Assembly (NCBI GenBank): GCA_963513935.1
Contig: OY740771.1
Span: 11,189,138-11,253,137, forward strand
Source: Aphrophora alni
Taxonomy: Eukaryota; Arthropoda; Insecta; Hemiptera; Aphrophoridae
Direction: 5' to 3'
Length of the DNA: 64,000 nucleotides
Part shown: positions 40,701 through 47,943 of the stretch, one piece after another
How positions within the stretch are numbered: the first letter of the stretch is position 1
Layout of the letters: the number at the start of each line of letters is the position of its first letter
Translations under genes and position numbers: made by a program
Notes under the pieces: model-generated
Told to the model about the DNA's origin: nothing
Seen by the model: only the letters and a program-made list of their open reading frames with translations
Databases searched by the model: none

Positions 40701-42411
40701 AGATTCTAACAGGAACTTTTATAATGTTACGGTACATCTAATTGAATAAAATACCTGTTTGTTTGTTAAAAGTTACACACCGAACAGATTGTTCTCTTCA
40801 GTGAATTGTTACATAATCTCTTAAAAAGCTACAATTTAAAGAAAGTAAGTTCTATATTGTTACTAGATGACAAGTTTTAGAGTACCTCCATCTTCAAAAA
40901 CTATTTATATATTCTGGTAATAATAATGTAAAAGACTAGGAATGATTGAAAATTGTACTCAACATAATTATAGCCAATTGTTTAAAATAAGCATGTTTAA
41001 ATTTTGAGATTATGTAACTACTTCCTGAATGTACCAGTCATCTTCAAGCCCATCTCATTTTCTTTGTAAAGTATTAATAAACAAATTTGTACATAATTAA
41101 TTTTTTCGTAGGAACTATATATTCAGAGATTTTTTTTTTTACTAAATTAAAATACTATTTTACAACTTGAATTGTTAATACCCAGTTATGCTCACCTTCA
41201 AATAGAGGGAAAAATTTCTCTACCTAGGAACTCACTATAGTGGCAGTGCAGAGAAATTTAGCTGGCTCTACAGCTTCTTCGTGTTAGATCCCTCTCTTTT
41301 GTCTTTCCTATCTGGTATCTCTGACCAACTTTTGTTCTTTTTCGACTCTGCACGATTAGAGTATTTGTGGCTAAGAGGTATTTATTTTATAACATTTAAA
41401 TGTTTTATCGCTATACTCACCTTTTGCAATAACAGAGTTCTGTTCATTGATTAATTTAGACACCACAAATACAACACAACAATGAAGCAACAATAAAAAC
41501 TTACCGACAAGCTCATCACATAAAACAGACACAAAGGAAAAACACAAACCAAATTATTTTGTAATACTATTGTAAAACGTGGGTATAGCCATAATATAAA
41601 TATATTAATAATTTCATCCTGTCTTGTAGATCGAAAATATTTATTTTATGTTCTTTTCTATCTTTATTTAAGGTGATGATGTTAAAAGGTTTTTTGCCCT
41701 TTAACCTTTTCTGGGCTAACATATTGTGAAACCGAATTCATGGTCAGATTGTTATTTTGTAAAAGTTACTCATCTTCATGTAGTGATCATCATGTATGAT
41801 TTCTCACTTCACAGTTGCTAGGTATAAATATGATTTTTATTTAATTTTAATATCCCCCCCTTTTTTTAGAAGTTTTTGCAGTTTCACTACCAATAAAAAC
41901 AAAACTAATCTTATTTGTGGAGATGTCATTATCATAAAAAATATCACTAGAACATTTGTTTTCACAATCATCAACTGGCTCTTCATTTATGTATGTAGCC
42001 AGTGAAAGCATTATATTGGTCCTGTTGACACGATAATGTTTTTAGTATGTGCAAACATTTTACTGTCGTCGCATAACGGGGATGGCAGTCCTGGAAAGGT
42101 TAAAAACAAGAAAAAACTTAAGGCCCAATTTTGTGTGTTATTTAAAAATGTCCGTATAAACCGATGTAAGCTAATTGCCTCTCCACCTACTAGAAGTTAT
42201 CTTACTTGTTATTACTCGAATATTTTTAGTATTAATAGACTATAATATTTACATTTTAAATTTTGGTGATCATTTGAATCTTTCTAAACTAATTTGTTTC
42301 GTGGTTTGTTTATCATAGGTGCTGGATGAAGAGGCAGAAGTATTCGTTGTAAAAATGTGGCGACTTTTAATTTATGAAATTGAAGCAAAGAAACTAGGTT
42401 TGGTGAAGTAG
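1539..42411 (+). CDS. RBM25: RBM25 orthologue, 3' part of gene (12 coding exons; RRM and start codon upstream of window)
   Basis: RBM25 is a nuclear RNA-binding splicing regulator associated with U1 snRNP that influences alternative 5' splice-site choice. Twelve exons with GT-AG borders and compatible phases join into one open frame of 694 codons ending in TAG at 42409-42411. In order, the product has an acidic linker (residues 1-70), the KRDLITREIGKFRE motif (about 110-125), an RS-like stretch and a long Arg/Glu repeat (127-285), the block KRLKEFLEDYDDERDD, a second Arg/Glu tract, an Ala/Glu-rich and Pro/Ser-rich stretch (393-513), a Lys-rich KKRKLVPLDYGDE motif, and a PWI domain (about 600-694) with RRIRPWINKKIIEYIGE and the end IEAKKLGLVK. 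Domain order and motifs match animal RBM25. The RRM that normally precedes this part is absent because the window starts inside an intron. Introns total most of the span and are loaded with transposons. Identity is nearly certain; exact edges of exons 1 and 4 are less so. Confidence 0.95.
1990..2087 (+). CDS. RBM25: RBM25 exon b
   Basis: The acceptor is TTTAAAG and the donor is TCA|GTAAGT. The exon encodes ELSERRVQRTQERLAQLSQA and ASENALKEGENS, a charged helical stretch. It enters in phase 1 and leaves in phase 0, in register with both neighbours. An (AG)n tract starts 32 bases after the exon end. Confidence 0.85.
2119..2185. repeat. (AG)n microsatellite beside an RBM25 donor site
   Basis: This is an uninterrupted AG run of 67 bases, starting 32 bases after exon b. 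It is in frame with the exon (see findings). Confidence 0.97.
3640..4075. repeat. second interspersed repeat family, copy 1, with embedded (TA)n
   Basis: After the (TA)n tract, GGTGGCAGTCAGAGTCTGGTG, GTACCCTGAGGTGATAG and TTTATTTATAATCTGAATTA align with 21230-21300. The upstream C/T-rich part also corresponds loosely. No coding frame is seen. Confidence 0.6.
3872..3926. repeat. (TA)n microsatellite
   Basis: A perfect TA run of 55 bases inside an interspersed repeat in an RBM25 intron. Confidence 0.97.
4335..4578 (+). repeat. interspersed repeat 'GCCTTTAAACAAC' family, copy 2 (best)
   Basis: This is the fullest copy: CCTCAGAGGCTCACTCATAG, TGTGGCAAATCCGAGGACCC, TTGGGTTAGATCGCTATC, TTCGAGGGTTATGGGTC, GGCGATGATGACCAAAAGG, TTTTTTGCCTTTAAACAAC. 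At least five more copies occur here in both orientations. No coding frame or tRNA head is seen, so its class is unknown. Confidence 0.78.
4657..4740 (+). CDS. RBM25: RBM25 exon c: EEGKRDLITREIGKFRE motif
   Basis: The acceptor is TTTTCCAG and the donor is AAG|GTAAGT, and the exon is 28 codons long in phase 0. It encodes EEGKRDLITREIGKFRE, one of the best conserved short motifs of RBM25 between the RRM and the Arg/Glu region. This supports the gene call independently of the low-complexity exons. Confidence 0.93.
6900..7160 (+). mobile_element. tRNA-derived SINE, copy 1
   Basis: A box-A-like GGTTGTTGGTAGCGATTTCGG and a box-B-like GGTTCAATCTC are spaced as in a tRNA promoter. They are followed by TATTTGCTCAAACAATTATAT, also present after the head at 15543, and an AT-rich TTATTATTATAATAATT end. 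The head cannot fold into a full tRNA, so this is a SINE and not a tRNA gene. Confidence 0.6.
7327..7550 (-). repeat. interspersed repeat 'GCCTTTAAACAAC' family, copy 3
   Basis: It is inverted relative to 4335: TTATTTAAAGGCAAAAATCC, GATCACCATCGC, TAACATCAGGGTTGGAAGAG and GACCTGATAGGAGAC align in reverse order with that copy. Confidence 0.75.
9256..9600. mobile_element. short Tigger/pogo-like MITE, 345 bp, in RBM25 intron
   Basis: The ends are CAGTAGAACGTCGATAATCC and its inverted counterpart ATTATCGACGTTCTACTG, with TA on both sides. The word CCGGATTA(T) recurs near both ends. No transposase remains in the short AT-rich interior. Confidence 0.88.
9672..9834. repeat. foldback element, ~68 bp arms, relative of 11740-11982
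   Basis: Arms 9672-9739 and 9765-9834 share CAAATAAAACACTAACACA, AAGTTTAAT and CTATGT in inverse order. The centre carries CCCTCTGAGGATGGTAGCTATG, the same module as at 11870. Confidence 0.85.
11740..11982. repeat. large foldback (hairpin) element, ~110 bp arms
   Basis: Left arm 11740-11850 and right arm 11870-11982 are near-exact inverted copies (CAAGGATTCCCCGAACCACA versus its inverse) around a 19-base loop. The inner end of each arm is CTCTGAGGATGATGACTATG. A transcript through it would form a long hairpin. A relative is at 9672-9834. Confidence 0.9.
15543..15700 (+). mobile_element. tRNA-derived SINE, copy 2
   Basis: AGTTGGTATAGTGGCTAGTG is an excellent A box, and GGATATAATCTCC is a decayed B box at the right distance. 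The next bases, ATATGTTCAAAAAGTTATGG, align with the same region of the SINE at 6900. Confidence 0.65.
17044..17226 (-). mobile_element. 5'-truncated LINE: 3' end of ORF2 with tail, copy 1
   Basis: Reading the minus strand gives EDTCPLCQAGRMDSEHLYQC, one stop, then ASLYWEARRRMAEQPRAG and a TAA stop, followed by the tail AGTGAAGTAAGTAAGTA. CPLC...H...C is the zinc-knuckle at the end of many non-LTR retrotransposon ORF2 proteins. The insert is flanked by 12 bp direct repeats TTGTTTAAAAGT (17032-17043 and 17227-17238), a target-site duplication. It landed in the end of an older interspersed repeat. Confidence 0.85.
17227..17445 (-). repeat. interspersed repeat 'GCCTTTAAACAAC' family, copy 4, with LINE inserted at its end
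   Basis: The inverted copy begins TTGTTTAAAAGTGAAAAACC and continues through AGCATCAGAGTCAGAAGAGA and GAGACCTGATATGAAA. Its end hosts the LINE at 17044-17226, whose 12 bp target duplication is part of this repeat. Confidence 0.72.
19334..19548 (+). CDS. RBM25: RBM25 exon d: start of the RE/RS-rich region
   Basis: The exon opens with KQEEEKEVERKRREKEERER, followed by Arg/Ser/Asp-rich sequence (SRDRDRERSRARSQDSRS and SSRHRTRSR). The acceptor is a GAGCAG tandem, so the exon may start at 19334 or 19337, a difference of one Gln codon. The donor is AG|GTAATT, leaving phase 2. The preceding intron is 14.6 kb, the longest in the window. Confidence 0.88.
20925..21310. repeat. second interspersed repeat family, copy 2, with short (TA)n
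   Basis: GGTGGCAATCAGGGTCTTGTG, GTTACCCTGAGATGATG and TTTATTTATAACTTGAATTA match the copy at 3640-4075. The TA tract here is only about 14 bases. Confidence 0.6.
22023..22181 (-). mobile_element. 5'-truncated LINE: 3' end of ORF2 with tail, copy 2
   Basis: The minus strand reads HQCPLCSTEIMVGSHLLICP, then LTLRYWEAQRQMAQPPPTGV, then stop, uninterrupted, with a TAAAGTAAAGTAAGTAAGTA tail. It is the same family as 17044-17226, with the CPLC...H...C knuckle intact. A 15 bp target-site duplication TTGATGGACATCTTA flanks it (22008-22022 and 22182-22196). It sits at the left edge of a foldback mariner-type element. Confidence 0.92.
22197..22805. mobile_element. long-inverted-repeat mariner-type element with transposase C-terminal fragment
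   Basis: Arms of about 215-220 bp (22197-22418 and 22591-22805) are inverted copies, sharing for example GCATGTTTTTACATT, TTATCAACTAATA, CAGAACATT and GTGGACAAATGA. Between them, on the + strand, PDLVPLDYFLFGYLKNKMYF and QENLNNELQNRI are readable. This is the (S)PDLxPxDYFLWGxLK region that contains the last catalytic Asp of mariner/Tc1 transposases. A LINE fragment was inserted at its left edge. Confidence 0.78.
24552..24822 (+). CDS. RBM25: RBM25 exon e: long Arg/Glu dipeptide tract
   Basis: The acceptor TTTAAG adds one base to complete an Arg codon. The exon encodes a near-continuous ER/RE and RD tract of about 50 residues, then EEEEEAKERRKQERKAREKE and AAYQ. It ends at CAG|GTACTG. The KEAAYQ end and the ER-repeat match the classic RE domain of RBM25. 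The strand is strongly purine-biased, so the opposite strand shows an artefactual Leu/Phe-rich frame. Confidence 0.92.
25844..26010 (+). CDS. RBM25: RBM25 exon f: KRLKEFLEDYDDERDD block
   Basis: A long T-rich tract ending in TTTTAG precedes the exon. It encodes ERLRTWESRERHKAKELQKE and then AKRLKEFLEDYDDERDDIKY, the most recognisable non-domain segment of RBM25. The donor is TATAA|GTAATT, leaving phase 2. Confidence 0.95.
27001..27082. repeat. short inverted repeat, ~22 bp arms
   Basis: TTTACATCATTAGGCCATAT at 27001 is matched by ATGGCCAAATGATGTAAA (inverted) ending at 27082, with a 40-base loop. Confidence 0.65.
27911..27977. repeat. (TA)n(TG)n compound microsatellite
   Basis: About 53 bases of TA are followed by a TG run of about 14 bases, in the intron before RBM25 exon g. 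Confidence 0.96.
28280..28430 (+). CDS. RBM25: RBM25 exon g
   Basis: The acceptor is GTTCACAG and the donor is AAAAA|GTAAGT. Joined to exon f, the reading is YYKGRELQKRLEEREKEMEL. It continues with DPNAEF, matching the family's conserved RLxxREKEME and DPDAE-like motifs. Confidence 0.95.
29225..29470. other. G+C-richer insert of unknown nature in RBM25 intron
   Basis: About 245 bases with CpG-containing words (GCGATCCGAAGATACGTCC, GTCGCCGAAACGGCATGCCC) stand out from flanking AT-rich DNA. GTTGCATTG occurs twice (near 29400 and 29445). No frame, tRNA head or terminal repeat was recognised. Confidence 0.4.
29739..30099 (+). CDS. RBM25: RBM25 exon h: second RE tract and Ala/Pro-rich linker
   Basis: The acceptor is TTTTTCAG. 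The exon encodes LREEMYKPKLVINVNAEHAK, then an (RE/KE)n tract, an Ala/Glu helix (LEELRKRAAALAEAQAEAER) and a Ser/Pro-rich stretch ending FVPEIKPG. The donor is G|GTAAAG, in phase 1. The Ala/Glu and Ser/Pro parts are divergent between RBM25 proteins; identity rests on position, phase and composition. Confidence 0.93.
31050..31985 (+). pseudogene. LINE reverse-transcriptase relic (Jockey-like)
   Basis: Reading across frameshifts on the + strand gives FKKGDRNLPD, PIAIVSILSKIIESCIT, QYGFSLG, GIFASLTDLSKAFEC, HEILCNKLEIYGLG, VVQGS and LYADDTTLLSS. These are the ordered motifs of a non-LTR reverse transcriptase; the catalytic YADD is at 31598-31609. The GSVLGPLLF stretch is damaged. The fragment ends near 31985, where an opposite-strand LINE piece begins. 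Assignment to the Jockey group is from general resemblance only. Confidence 0.88.
31940..32560 (-). pseudogene. LINE RNase H domain relic, opposite orientation
   Basis: On the minus strand, with frameshifts, one reads TKGGTQGLGLRTQ, LNAVNSNKFRSKLDWDCFRI, then CWVPGHAGISG and LAKKTAKSIPEPFC. WVPGHxGIxGNExAD...LAKK is the hallmark of the RNase H domain found after the reverse transcriptase in I-, R1- and Loa-type LINEs. It meets the + strand reverse-transcriptase relic near 31985, so two different insertions lie tail to tail. Confidence 0.82.
32570..34206. other. RBM25 intron, nothing recognised
   Basis: AT-rich DNA after the LINE fragments, with no motif, terminal repeat or coding frame that I can support. 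Confidence 0.5.
34207..34350 (+). CDS. RBM25: RBM25 exon i: Lys-rich and KKRKLVPL motif
   Basis: The acceptor is TGTTTTAG. The exon encodes VTKSWSSPAIEKEKDKKKKK, an acidic DDDEDS run and KKRKLVPL, which is the family's conserved (R/K)KRKLVPLDY motif and a plausible nuclear localisation signal. It ends with G|GTAAAG, so the Asp codon is split with the next exon. Confidence 0.93.
34665..34715. repeat. (ATT)n microsatellite
   Basis: A nearly perfect ATT run of about 50 bases in the intron between RBM25 exons i and j. Confidence 0.95.
35130..35277. repeat. inverted repeat, 38 bp arms with 36 matches
   Basis: Arms 35130-35167 and 35240-35277 share TAGTAGTACACAAATAGGAA in inverse orientation. The 72-base centre is unremarkable. 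It is probably a MITE or a foldback remnant in an RBM25 intron. Confidence 0.85.
35697..35857 (+). CDS. RBM25: RBM25 exon j: start of PWI domain
   Basis: The acceptor is TTCTTCAG and the donor is AAT|GTAAGT. The product reads DYGDEKK, then EEKRKHIKTLIDKIPTDK, then LFAFQLDWAAVDN. The last two segments are the lead-in and first helix of the RBM25-type PWI domain, which binds nucleic acid. Confidence 0.96.
36031..36177 (+). CDS. RBM25: RBM25 exon k: core of PWI domain
   Basis: The acceptor is TTTTGTAG and the donor is ATG|GTAATG; 49 codons in phase 0. It encodes MERRIRPWINKKIIEYIGEP and LVDFICSKVLAGSAPQ. This contains the signature Pro-Trp-Ile triplet that names the fold and the following helices. 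It is nearly identical to vertebrate RBM25. Confidence 0.97.
36540..37550. repeat. three diverged tandem units of about 340 bp
   Basis: Matching landmarks recur at about 340-base spacing. One is GATGCATAGAATTC... at 36619, GTGCATAGAATTT... at 36951 and TACATAGATTTTATG... at 37297. Another is AAATTTCACAGAAATCAGTA at 37050 and AAATTCCACAGAAATAGGTA at 37393. Units are AT-rich and diverged; they lie within the piggyBac-like insertion. Confidence 0.7.
38899..38919. repeat. perfect 21 bp palindrome near piggyBac-like right end
   Basis: Nine-base arms (GGCGACCTA / TAGGTCGCC) flank a CTG centre. The position 15 bases inside the terminal GGG suits a subterminal transposase-binding hairpin. Confidence 0.75.
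40031..40180. repeat. foldback element, ~48 bp arms
   Basis: AAGGATTAAATAAAGCAATA at 40031 is repeated inverted at the right end (TATTGCTTTATTTAATCCTT, 40161-40180). The arms continue through TTTCAAAATTATTTTAA. The ~52-base loop contains GCCTTGCGGCATCATCAATG. Confidence 0.88.
41215..41706 (+). repeat. interspersed repeat 'GCCTTTAAACAAC' family, copy 5, interrupted
   Basis: CTTCGTGTTAGATCCCTCTC, TTTCCTATCTGGTATC and TTCGACTCTG lie at 41280-41350. GGTGATGATGTTAAAAGG and TTTTTTGCCCTTTAACC lie at 41672-41706. About 260 bases of other AT-rich DNA (41395-41650) separate the two parts, so something probably inserted into it. Confidence 0.65.
42319..42411 (+). CDS. RBM25: RBM25 last coding exon with stop
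   Basis: The acceptor is TTATCATAG. The exon encodes VLDEEAEVFVVKMWRLLIYE and IEAKKLGLVK, then TAG. This is the last helix of the PWI domain and the conserved C-terminus of RBM25. It lies 6.1 kb after exon k; the intron between contains a Tigger element with a piggyBac-like insertion. Confidence 0.97.
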   Translation: MLDEEAEVFVVKMWRLLIYEIEAKKLGLVK

Positions 42412-42653
42412 TCTTTACATATAAACATGTGATGTGATTAATACATAGATACATTATGAGTGATTTGTGTACTAATCAGTTTGGTGATTGTTTTTGAAAC
42501 AATCCAAAGCAGATAGTAAACAATTATCTGTGTGACATGATTCTTATAGAATTAAACAAAGATTATTCAAAGACTTTGTTATATATAAAGTAGTAATATG
42601 TTTTCAGCGAACTGTTTACAAGACTCAATTCCAAAAAGTGATTAAGTTATTAA

Positions 42654-42659
42654 AATAAA
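42654..42659 (+). promoter_or_regulatory. AATAAA polyadenylation signal of RBM25
   Basis: An AATAAA hexamer lies 243 bases after the RBM25 stop codon and is followed by T/G-rich DNA (GTGTTTTTATTC). It is the first good signal on this strand after the stop. Being in AT-rich DNA, it could also occur by chance. Confidence 0.5.
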
Positions 42660-44540
42660 TGAATAATTAAAACAATTTGTGTTTTTATTCAATTTGTTAA
42701 AATATTTAAACAGGTTATAAATTGTTGATGCGCTATAAGAACTGTACCACTTCAAGTTCTATATTATAATTATTGTACGTGAAAAATGTGTAAAAAATAT
42801 TGTCTTCATTGGGCCTGTATTTAATAAAACTAGAATTTTTGTACATATAAGAGACAATGGAAATAAATGTTTTGTTGTCATTTCCTTACTACTTAGTTGT
42901 TGATCCTGGAGGCACAAATGCATTGTTCTACCAATATTGAATGATATAGGATGCACAGACAAAGAAATAAAAAGCATTACTTGGTATAAAAATATTGATA
43001 TTTATAGTGTCTTAGTTTTAGGAGTGAGATGATTTAGGGCTTACTGATTAAGATTATTTTTTACCTACAACTGTTGTTGGACACAATTTGTGACAATCGA
43101 TAAAATAGACATTACAACTCAAAAATCTATTGTGATGATTGACAACAGCAAAAGTAATCTAGTCTGTCTATTCACGTGTGATTTAGAAAGGTGTCATTTT
43201 GTCACCTCTTAAATGTCAATGTAAGGTTAGGTGTTGGAGCTGCCTTAACAGCTCTACGTTTTTGTTTAGGACAGCGAAGTGTGCATTTTGTGAAATATTA
43301 TGTGTTCTTTTTTATTGTTAATTGAATGTTGTATTGATAGTAAATAGGGATTCAATGTTCTATTGTGAACAGATTGATGTATAAAATTGTAACTCCATTT
43401 AGCCTACGGATTAGGGTAAATCACTCTTTATCTTGATAATATTACGTCAACTTAATCCCATAATGATCTTTTATATGAAGAGGTTACAAACTTTTTCGCA
43501 AAGTAAGGAAAAATAATTTATATTGAGTACAAATCAAACAAAAAGTAAAAAAAAAACAATAGTACAATTATTACAGTACTGTAACGTTCACAATTTTGAG
43601 ATCTTTATATCAAGATATATTTTGATTGGGAGAAATGGAATAGTTGCAAGTATTGCAATTAATCAATAACGTAATGCAATTGTAAAAGATTTTATTGCAT
43701 CGATTATTTGCGTTCATAGCCAAAAAACTATAATTCAGAAGTTGAATAGACAGACGGGATTTCACAGTTGTTAAACTTACAAGACTATGTATGTGTATAT
43801 TGAAACACAATTGGAAAACTTATAAGAAATATTACTTTAAGATTTCATAATTGTAATAAAATTAAGTAATTTGGTATGTCTAATGAAATTAAGAAAAAAT
43901 TTGTAAAATAATTGAAAATAGTTTTGTCAGAAATCGGAGTGTGCAGTATTAAACATATGAAAACCGATAGAAGGAAAGTGTGTAGTGGGGACACGCATAA
44001 TCCAAGATATCTAAAAATACGGACTACTAGCAAATGGGACTTCGAGAAGAGTAAGTAGGTCTGTTTTAAGAATGCTCGAACTCCATCGTAAGCTCATCGC
44101 TTGATCTTCCAGAGCTACGATCGATGCCCATTGTATAACTCAGTACTGAAAATAGTTTTTTAACTTTGAATTTTAAAATAGAATCAGTGAAAATTACGCT
44201 TTGGGGTATGAGCGTAAAATTAACATGAACAATTAAGTAAATGGAACTTTTTACTTTAAGAGCTGAGACTAATAGCTTTATTAATAAAATAAAGAAAAAT
44301 CATGTAAAATGTAATAAAAGGACTTTTGTAAAGAAAACCGTTATAACTTAAATAAAAAAACTATTGTTCTAAAGAGTAAAAATGAACTTAAAGTAGTGTG
44401 AGACATTTTCTATTAATGAATTAAATAAGAAAAAGAACTTTATGAACTCTTACTTGAAATTTGAACTTTATGTATACTTTTAATATAAAATATGTTTGTC
44501 ATTTACAATAATCTTGTTCTATAATTTGTTTAATAAAAAG
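42660..44540. other. intergenic DNA after RBM25, no gene seen
   Basis: AT-rich sequence with only short frames on both strands and no protein family resemblance. It leads into the LTR element. Confidence 0.5.
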
Positions 44541-47093
44541 TGTATGTATTTCAGGAGGAGTTAAGCAAACTGCTTAACCAAAATACAGTTCTCTCAGACT
44601 AGGAGTGTGTCTGGTGTAATGGGCGTGTCCTCCCTTCTACTTGTTTCTCTAACCTGACTTGACGGTACAACCCATTCCAGGAAAACTAGGTACACAAATT
44701 ACTGCTTACCTACAATTATTTCTTAAAGTTTAAGTACAAGTTAATTCTTAAAAGTTGAATTTTCTAATCGTTTTATTCTTATTTTCACCGATAAAAGAAA
44801 CGACAGTAGGGTAGGCGTTCACACAGAAGCATTTGAGGTCCATATTTTTTTATTGAGGTTGTACCGCTGAAAGCAAGCGCAACAAATAAAGTGTGGGGGC
44901 CCCTCTTTTCCTCTCCACCCCAAACACATTCCTCCTACCTTGAGGATACTGTATGTATATTTAATATACATAATTTTTTTGTTAATAAATGTATCTATTT
45001 CCGAATTTTTTCATGATCATTTATCATATATGAGTATATTTTCTCGCAATTCAAGACCCAAGAAAAGAGTTAAATAAATAAGTGTTTGTGCTTTTCTCAC
45101 AAGCTGGTGTCTGACAATTTAAAGTAAATTCTTCCCAGTATAAAATTTAAAATAAATAAACTCAAGCCTTCAGATTTAATTAATAGGTGATGAAATAAAT
45201 TATTACAATTGGCACCCAACATGGGGCAGGGTTGATCACGAATTGGTCAAGGTCGAAAAAAATATGAAAATGATCATGAAAAGTGGAAGTAGTTTGTTTA
45301 AAATAGAATATGAAGTAATAATTAATTAAATTAACTTATTTTATTGAGATTCAAATTTAAAAAAAGAAAAGTTTTTAGGAATAACTGTGTAATTTTAAAT
45401 ATTTAAAAAATGGAAAATATAGAAAATAAAGCTAGGTTAAATTTAGAATTAAATGAGGACATATTTTCACAAGAAGGGCAAAGAATAGAATCAATAGAAA
45501 GAGAGATGAACATGTAATAAATATTGAAAAGATAGACCTAGTTCTCGTAATAATAGTGTAGATGAGAGTTTTAGAGGGTTTAACGATAGTGTAGTTGAGA
45601 GAGGGATAGATGAAAAGGGTGGAAATCTAACACGAATGTTTGGAAAATTAATGGAACAAGATAATTTAAAATTGAGTGAAGAGATGAACAAGATAAATTA
45701 GAATTGCAAGAGAGTAATTTAAAATTAAATGAAATTAAACAAAATAATTTTAAGATAGAACAAAGTGTTGAAATATTTATAAAAAATCAGGTAGAGTAGG
45801 AAAATAGGTTGTTTGAGAGGTTAGATAAATTTGAAGGTAATATATTGCCTAAATTTGAAAGAGTAGGAGAGCAAATAATTGAGGTAGTAATAATGTCAAA
45901 AGAAGTATTTAAAAGTTAACGAAAATGTGAAAGAAGAGGAAATAACTAATTTTGTAGAAAATGGACTAGTCTAGTCGAAGTGAATTATTGTAGAAATAAG
46001 AACAGGTTATGTATTGAGGGAAAAATTGAAATTGAGGAAACAATTGTAGTGTTTAAAGTTCAAAAGTATGTAGGTGAGGTGGGGGGGGGGGTGAAAGTAA
46101 CAATGAAGTTACCTTTTTAAAGTTAGGTAGTGAGAAAGCAAAAGTAAGAAAAAATTTGAATAAGGAAATGAGCAAGGGAAGTTTAAACTAGCCTATATCA
46201 CAAAAAGTTGTAAAAAAGAATTAGGGTGTAAAGTTAAAATAGTTAATAAAAAGAAAAGTAATTTACATAAAGGTAGGAAAGGGTTTTTTAATATATCAGG
46301 GTTAGTAAAGAAGGGAGACGATGTGGCAAATAAATTACCAGTAAGAGTATTTGTATAGGAAACCACTGGCATATAATTGGAAGTTTGTTAGGAAAGAAAG
46401 AAAGTTTTGACACATAATGTGATTAAAGATTTTTTTTTTTTTTTTGTTAAAGATAAATTAATGAGTTTTTGAGAAGTATAATGAATTTAAAGATTTTTAT
46501 GTTAAAAGAAGAGATTTGAGTTTTTTGCAAGAAATATAATAATGTTTAAAATCTAATTTAATTTGTTAAATGAGAAAAAATAAGTGGTAAAGATTAGTAA
46601 GACTGGTCAATTTATAATGATGAAGGAGGCTATAGTATCAAAGTTGAACAGAAGGGTTTTATAAGGTTTTTTATAAAAAAGAAGTAGTTAGTTGTATTAA
46701 GAAGTTGAAGTGGTGAATTTTTATGAGGTTTCTGTGATAAATGAGTTTTTACAATGAAATATTTTTTACGACAAATAGAAGTATTCTGCGAATTATATGA
46801 TAAATAATGTTCTACGAATTTTTATAAAGGATGGTAGGAGAATTTTATGATCTATAATGATTAACGACGATGCTATGGCCGAAACAAAGTGTTCTGCGAA
46901 TATTAATAATAGTTTTTACAACGGATTTACTACGAGTTTTAAGATGAAGTTTGAAGTTAATACGGCGTAGTTATGAGTTTTATGAAAGGCCTAAAGAGGT
47001 AATTTTAAGATGAGATACTGTAGTTTAATGTTTTGAGTATGGTTAGTTTGAAGCCACATATAGTTTTTCTCAAAAGGGGGGAGGTTTATTTTG
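44541..47093 (+). mobile_element. gag-only LTR retrotransposon remnant with tRNA-Lys primer site
   Basis: The 5' LTR ends at about 45208 (…TTACA); its start is uncertain, near 44541. It is followed by the primer-binding site (45210-45227), an AT-rich interior with broken reading frames (one starts MENIENKARLNLELNEDIFS at 45411 and is rich in Glu, Lys and Asn as in gag coiled coils) and a polypurine tract AAAAGGGGGGAG at 47082-47093. No protease, reverse transcriptase or integrase is seen, and no 3' LTR was found after the polypurine tract. It fills the space between the two convergent genes. Confidence 0.68.
45210..45227 (+). other. primer-binding site complementary to tRNA-Lys 3' end
   Basis: TGGCACCCAACATGGGGC differs at two positions (both G to A) from the complement of the 3' end of insect tRNA-Lys(CTT). 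It follows the LTR end by one base, as expected for an LTR retrotransposon. Confidence 0.75.
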
Positions 47094-47700
47094 GATTTGA
47101 AATAGTTATAATTCTAAAAGTTTTGGTGAAATAAATAAATTGACCAAACAATAAACTGTAAAATTGAGTAAAGTAAGTGCGAGAACGAATTTTTTTTATA
47201 TAAAAGAATTTTTAAAATAAAGTAAAGAATAATGAGAAAAATTAAATAACAATCTTGGTTTGGAAGATTTGGTAAATCATGAAATAGAGGGATCCAGTCT
47301 GCAAAAAAAAGTGGGTGTTGGCACTGAGAGTGATGGTTAGATAAACAAAGATAAGACAGTCTCCAGCTGCAAAGAATATCTACTCATATAAACAAACTCA
47401 AGATTTCAACACAAAGGCCTATTTTGTGTCCTTTCTAAGCAAGACTTATGCCACTATTGGGAATACTGATATGCTATGTTACTGGAAGATGGATCTTCAT
47501 ATTATCTATGTTTTATTTAACTAAGAATAATTTATGCTCTTTACCTTAATATGTAAATGAAATAAAACATAATTAATTGTAAGAAATAATACTACTTTCT
47601 AATTATCATGTTTTGTTTGCCTTAAGCCCTAAACAAAGTAATGTGCACAAAACAATGTAACCTAACCTTACTTCTGATTTAGTTAAATTCACCTTATTAA

Positions 47701-47855
47701 CACCTTGAATGCGCTATGCCGCCAACCATACCTACCCCGGGGTTGCGGAGCTACAGTTGGGCTGGTAACAGAGTGAAGTGTATTGCCCCGCCGGCGCCAT
47801 ACACGCCACCAGCACGGCAAGAAATATGGCGCCGGCGACCTAGCCGCACTATGTG
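47701..47855. mobile_element. small TTAA-flanked MITE, GC-rich
   Basis: TTAA occurs exactly at both sides (47697-47700 and 47856-47859), with related ends CACCTTGAATGCG and (inverted) CACATAGTGCGGC. The 155 bp interior is far richer in G+C than its surroundings (GCCGGCGCC occurs twice in inverse arrangement). It is probably a piggyBac-type MITE. It lies about 90 bases after the F-box gene stop. Confidence 0.6.
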
Positions 47856-47887
47856 TTAAGTCAACTAAATTTTAATTAATTTCACTG

Positions 47888-47893
47888 TTTAAT
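47888..47893 (-). promoter_or_regulatory. possible ATTAAA polyadenylation signal of the F-box gene
   Basis: The variant hexamer ATTAAA (minus strand) lies about 50 bases after the stop codon and just before a small TTAA-flanked MITE. No canonical AATAAA is seen nearer the stop. In AT-rich DNA this is weak evidence. Confidence 0.25.
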
Positions 47894-47943
47894 TTCAAAC
47901 TAGATATTTCTAATATCATTTCAATACATTCCAAGTTTATGTA

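Noticed and set aside
45411..46700. Host gene encoding a Glu/Lys-rich coiled-coil protein
   Set aside because: Frames are broken many times and the stretch lies between a primer-binding site and a polypurine tract, so it is a decayed gag region.
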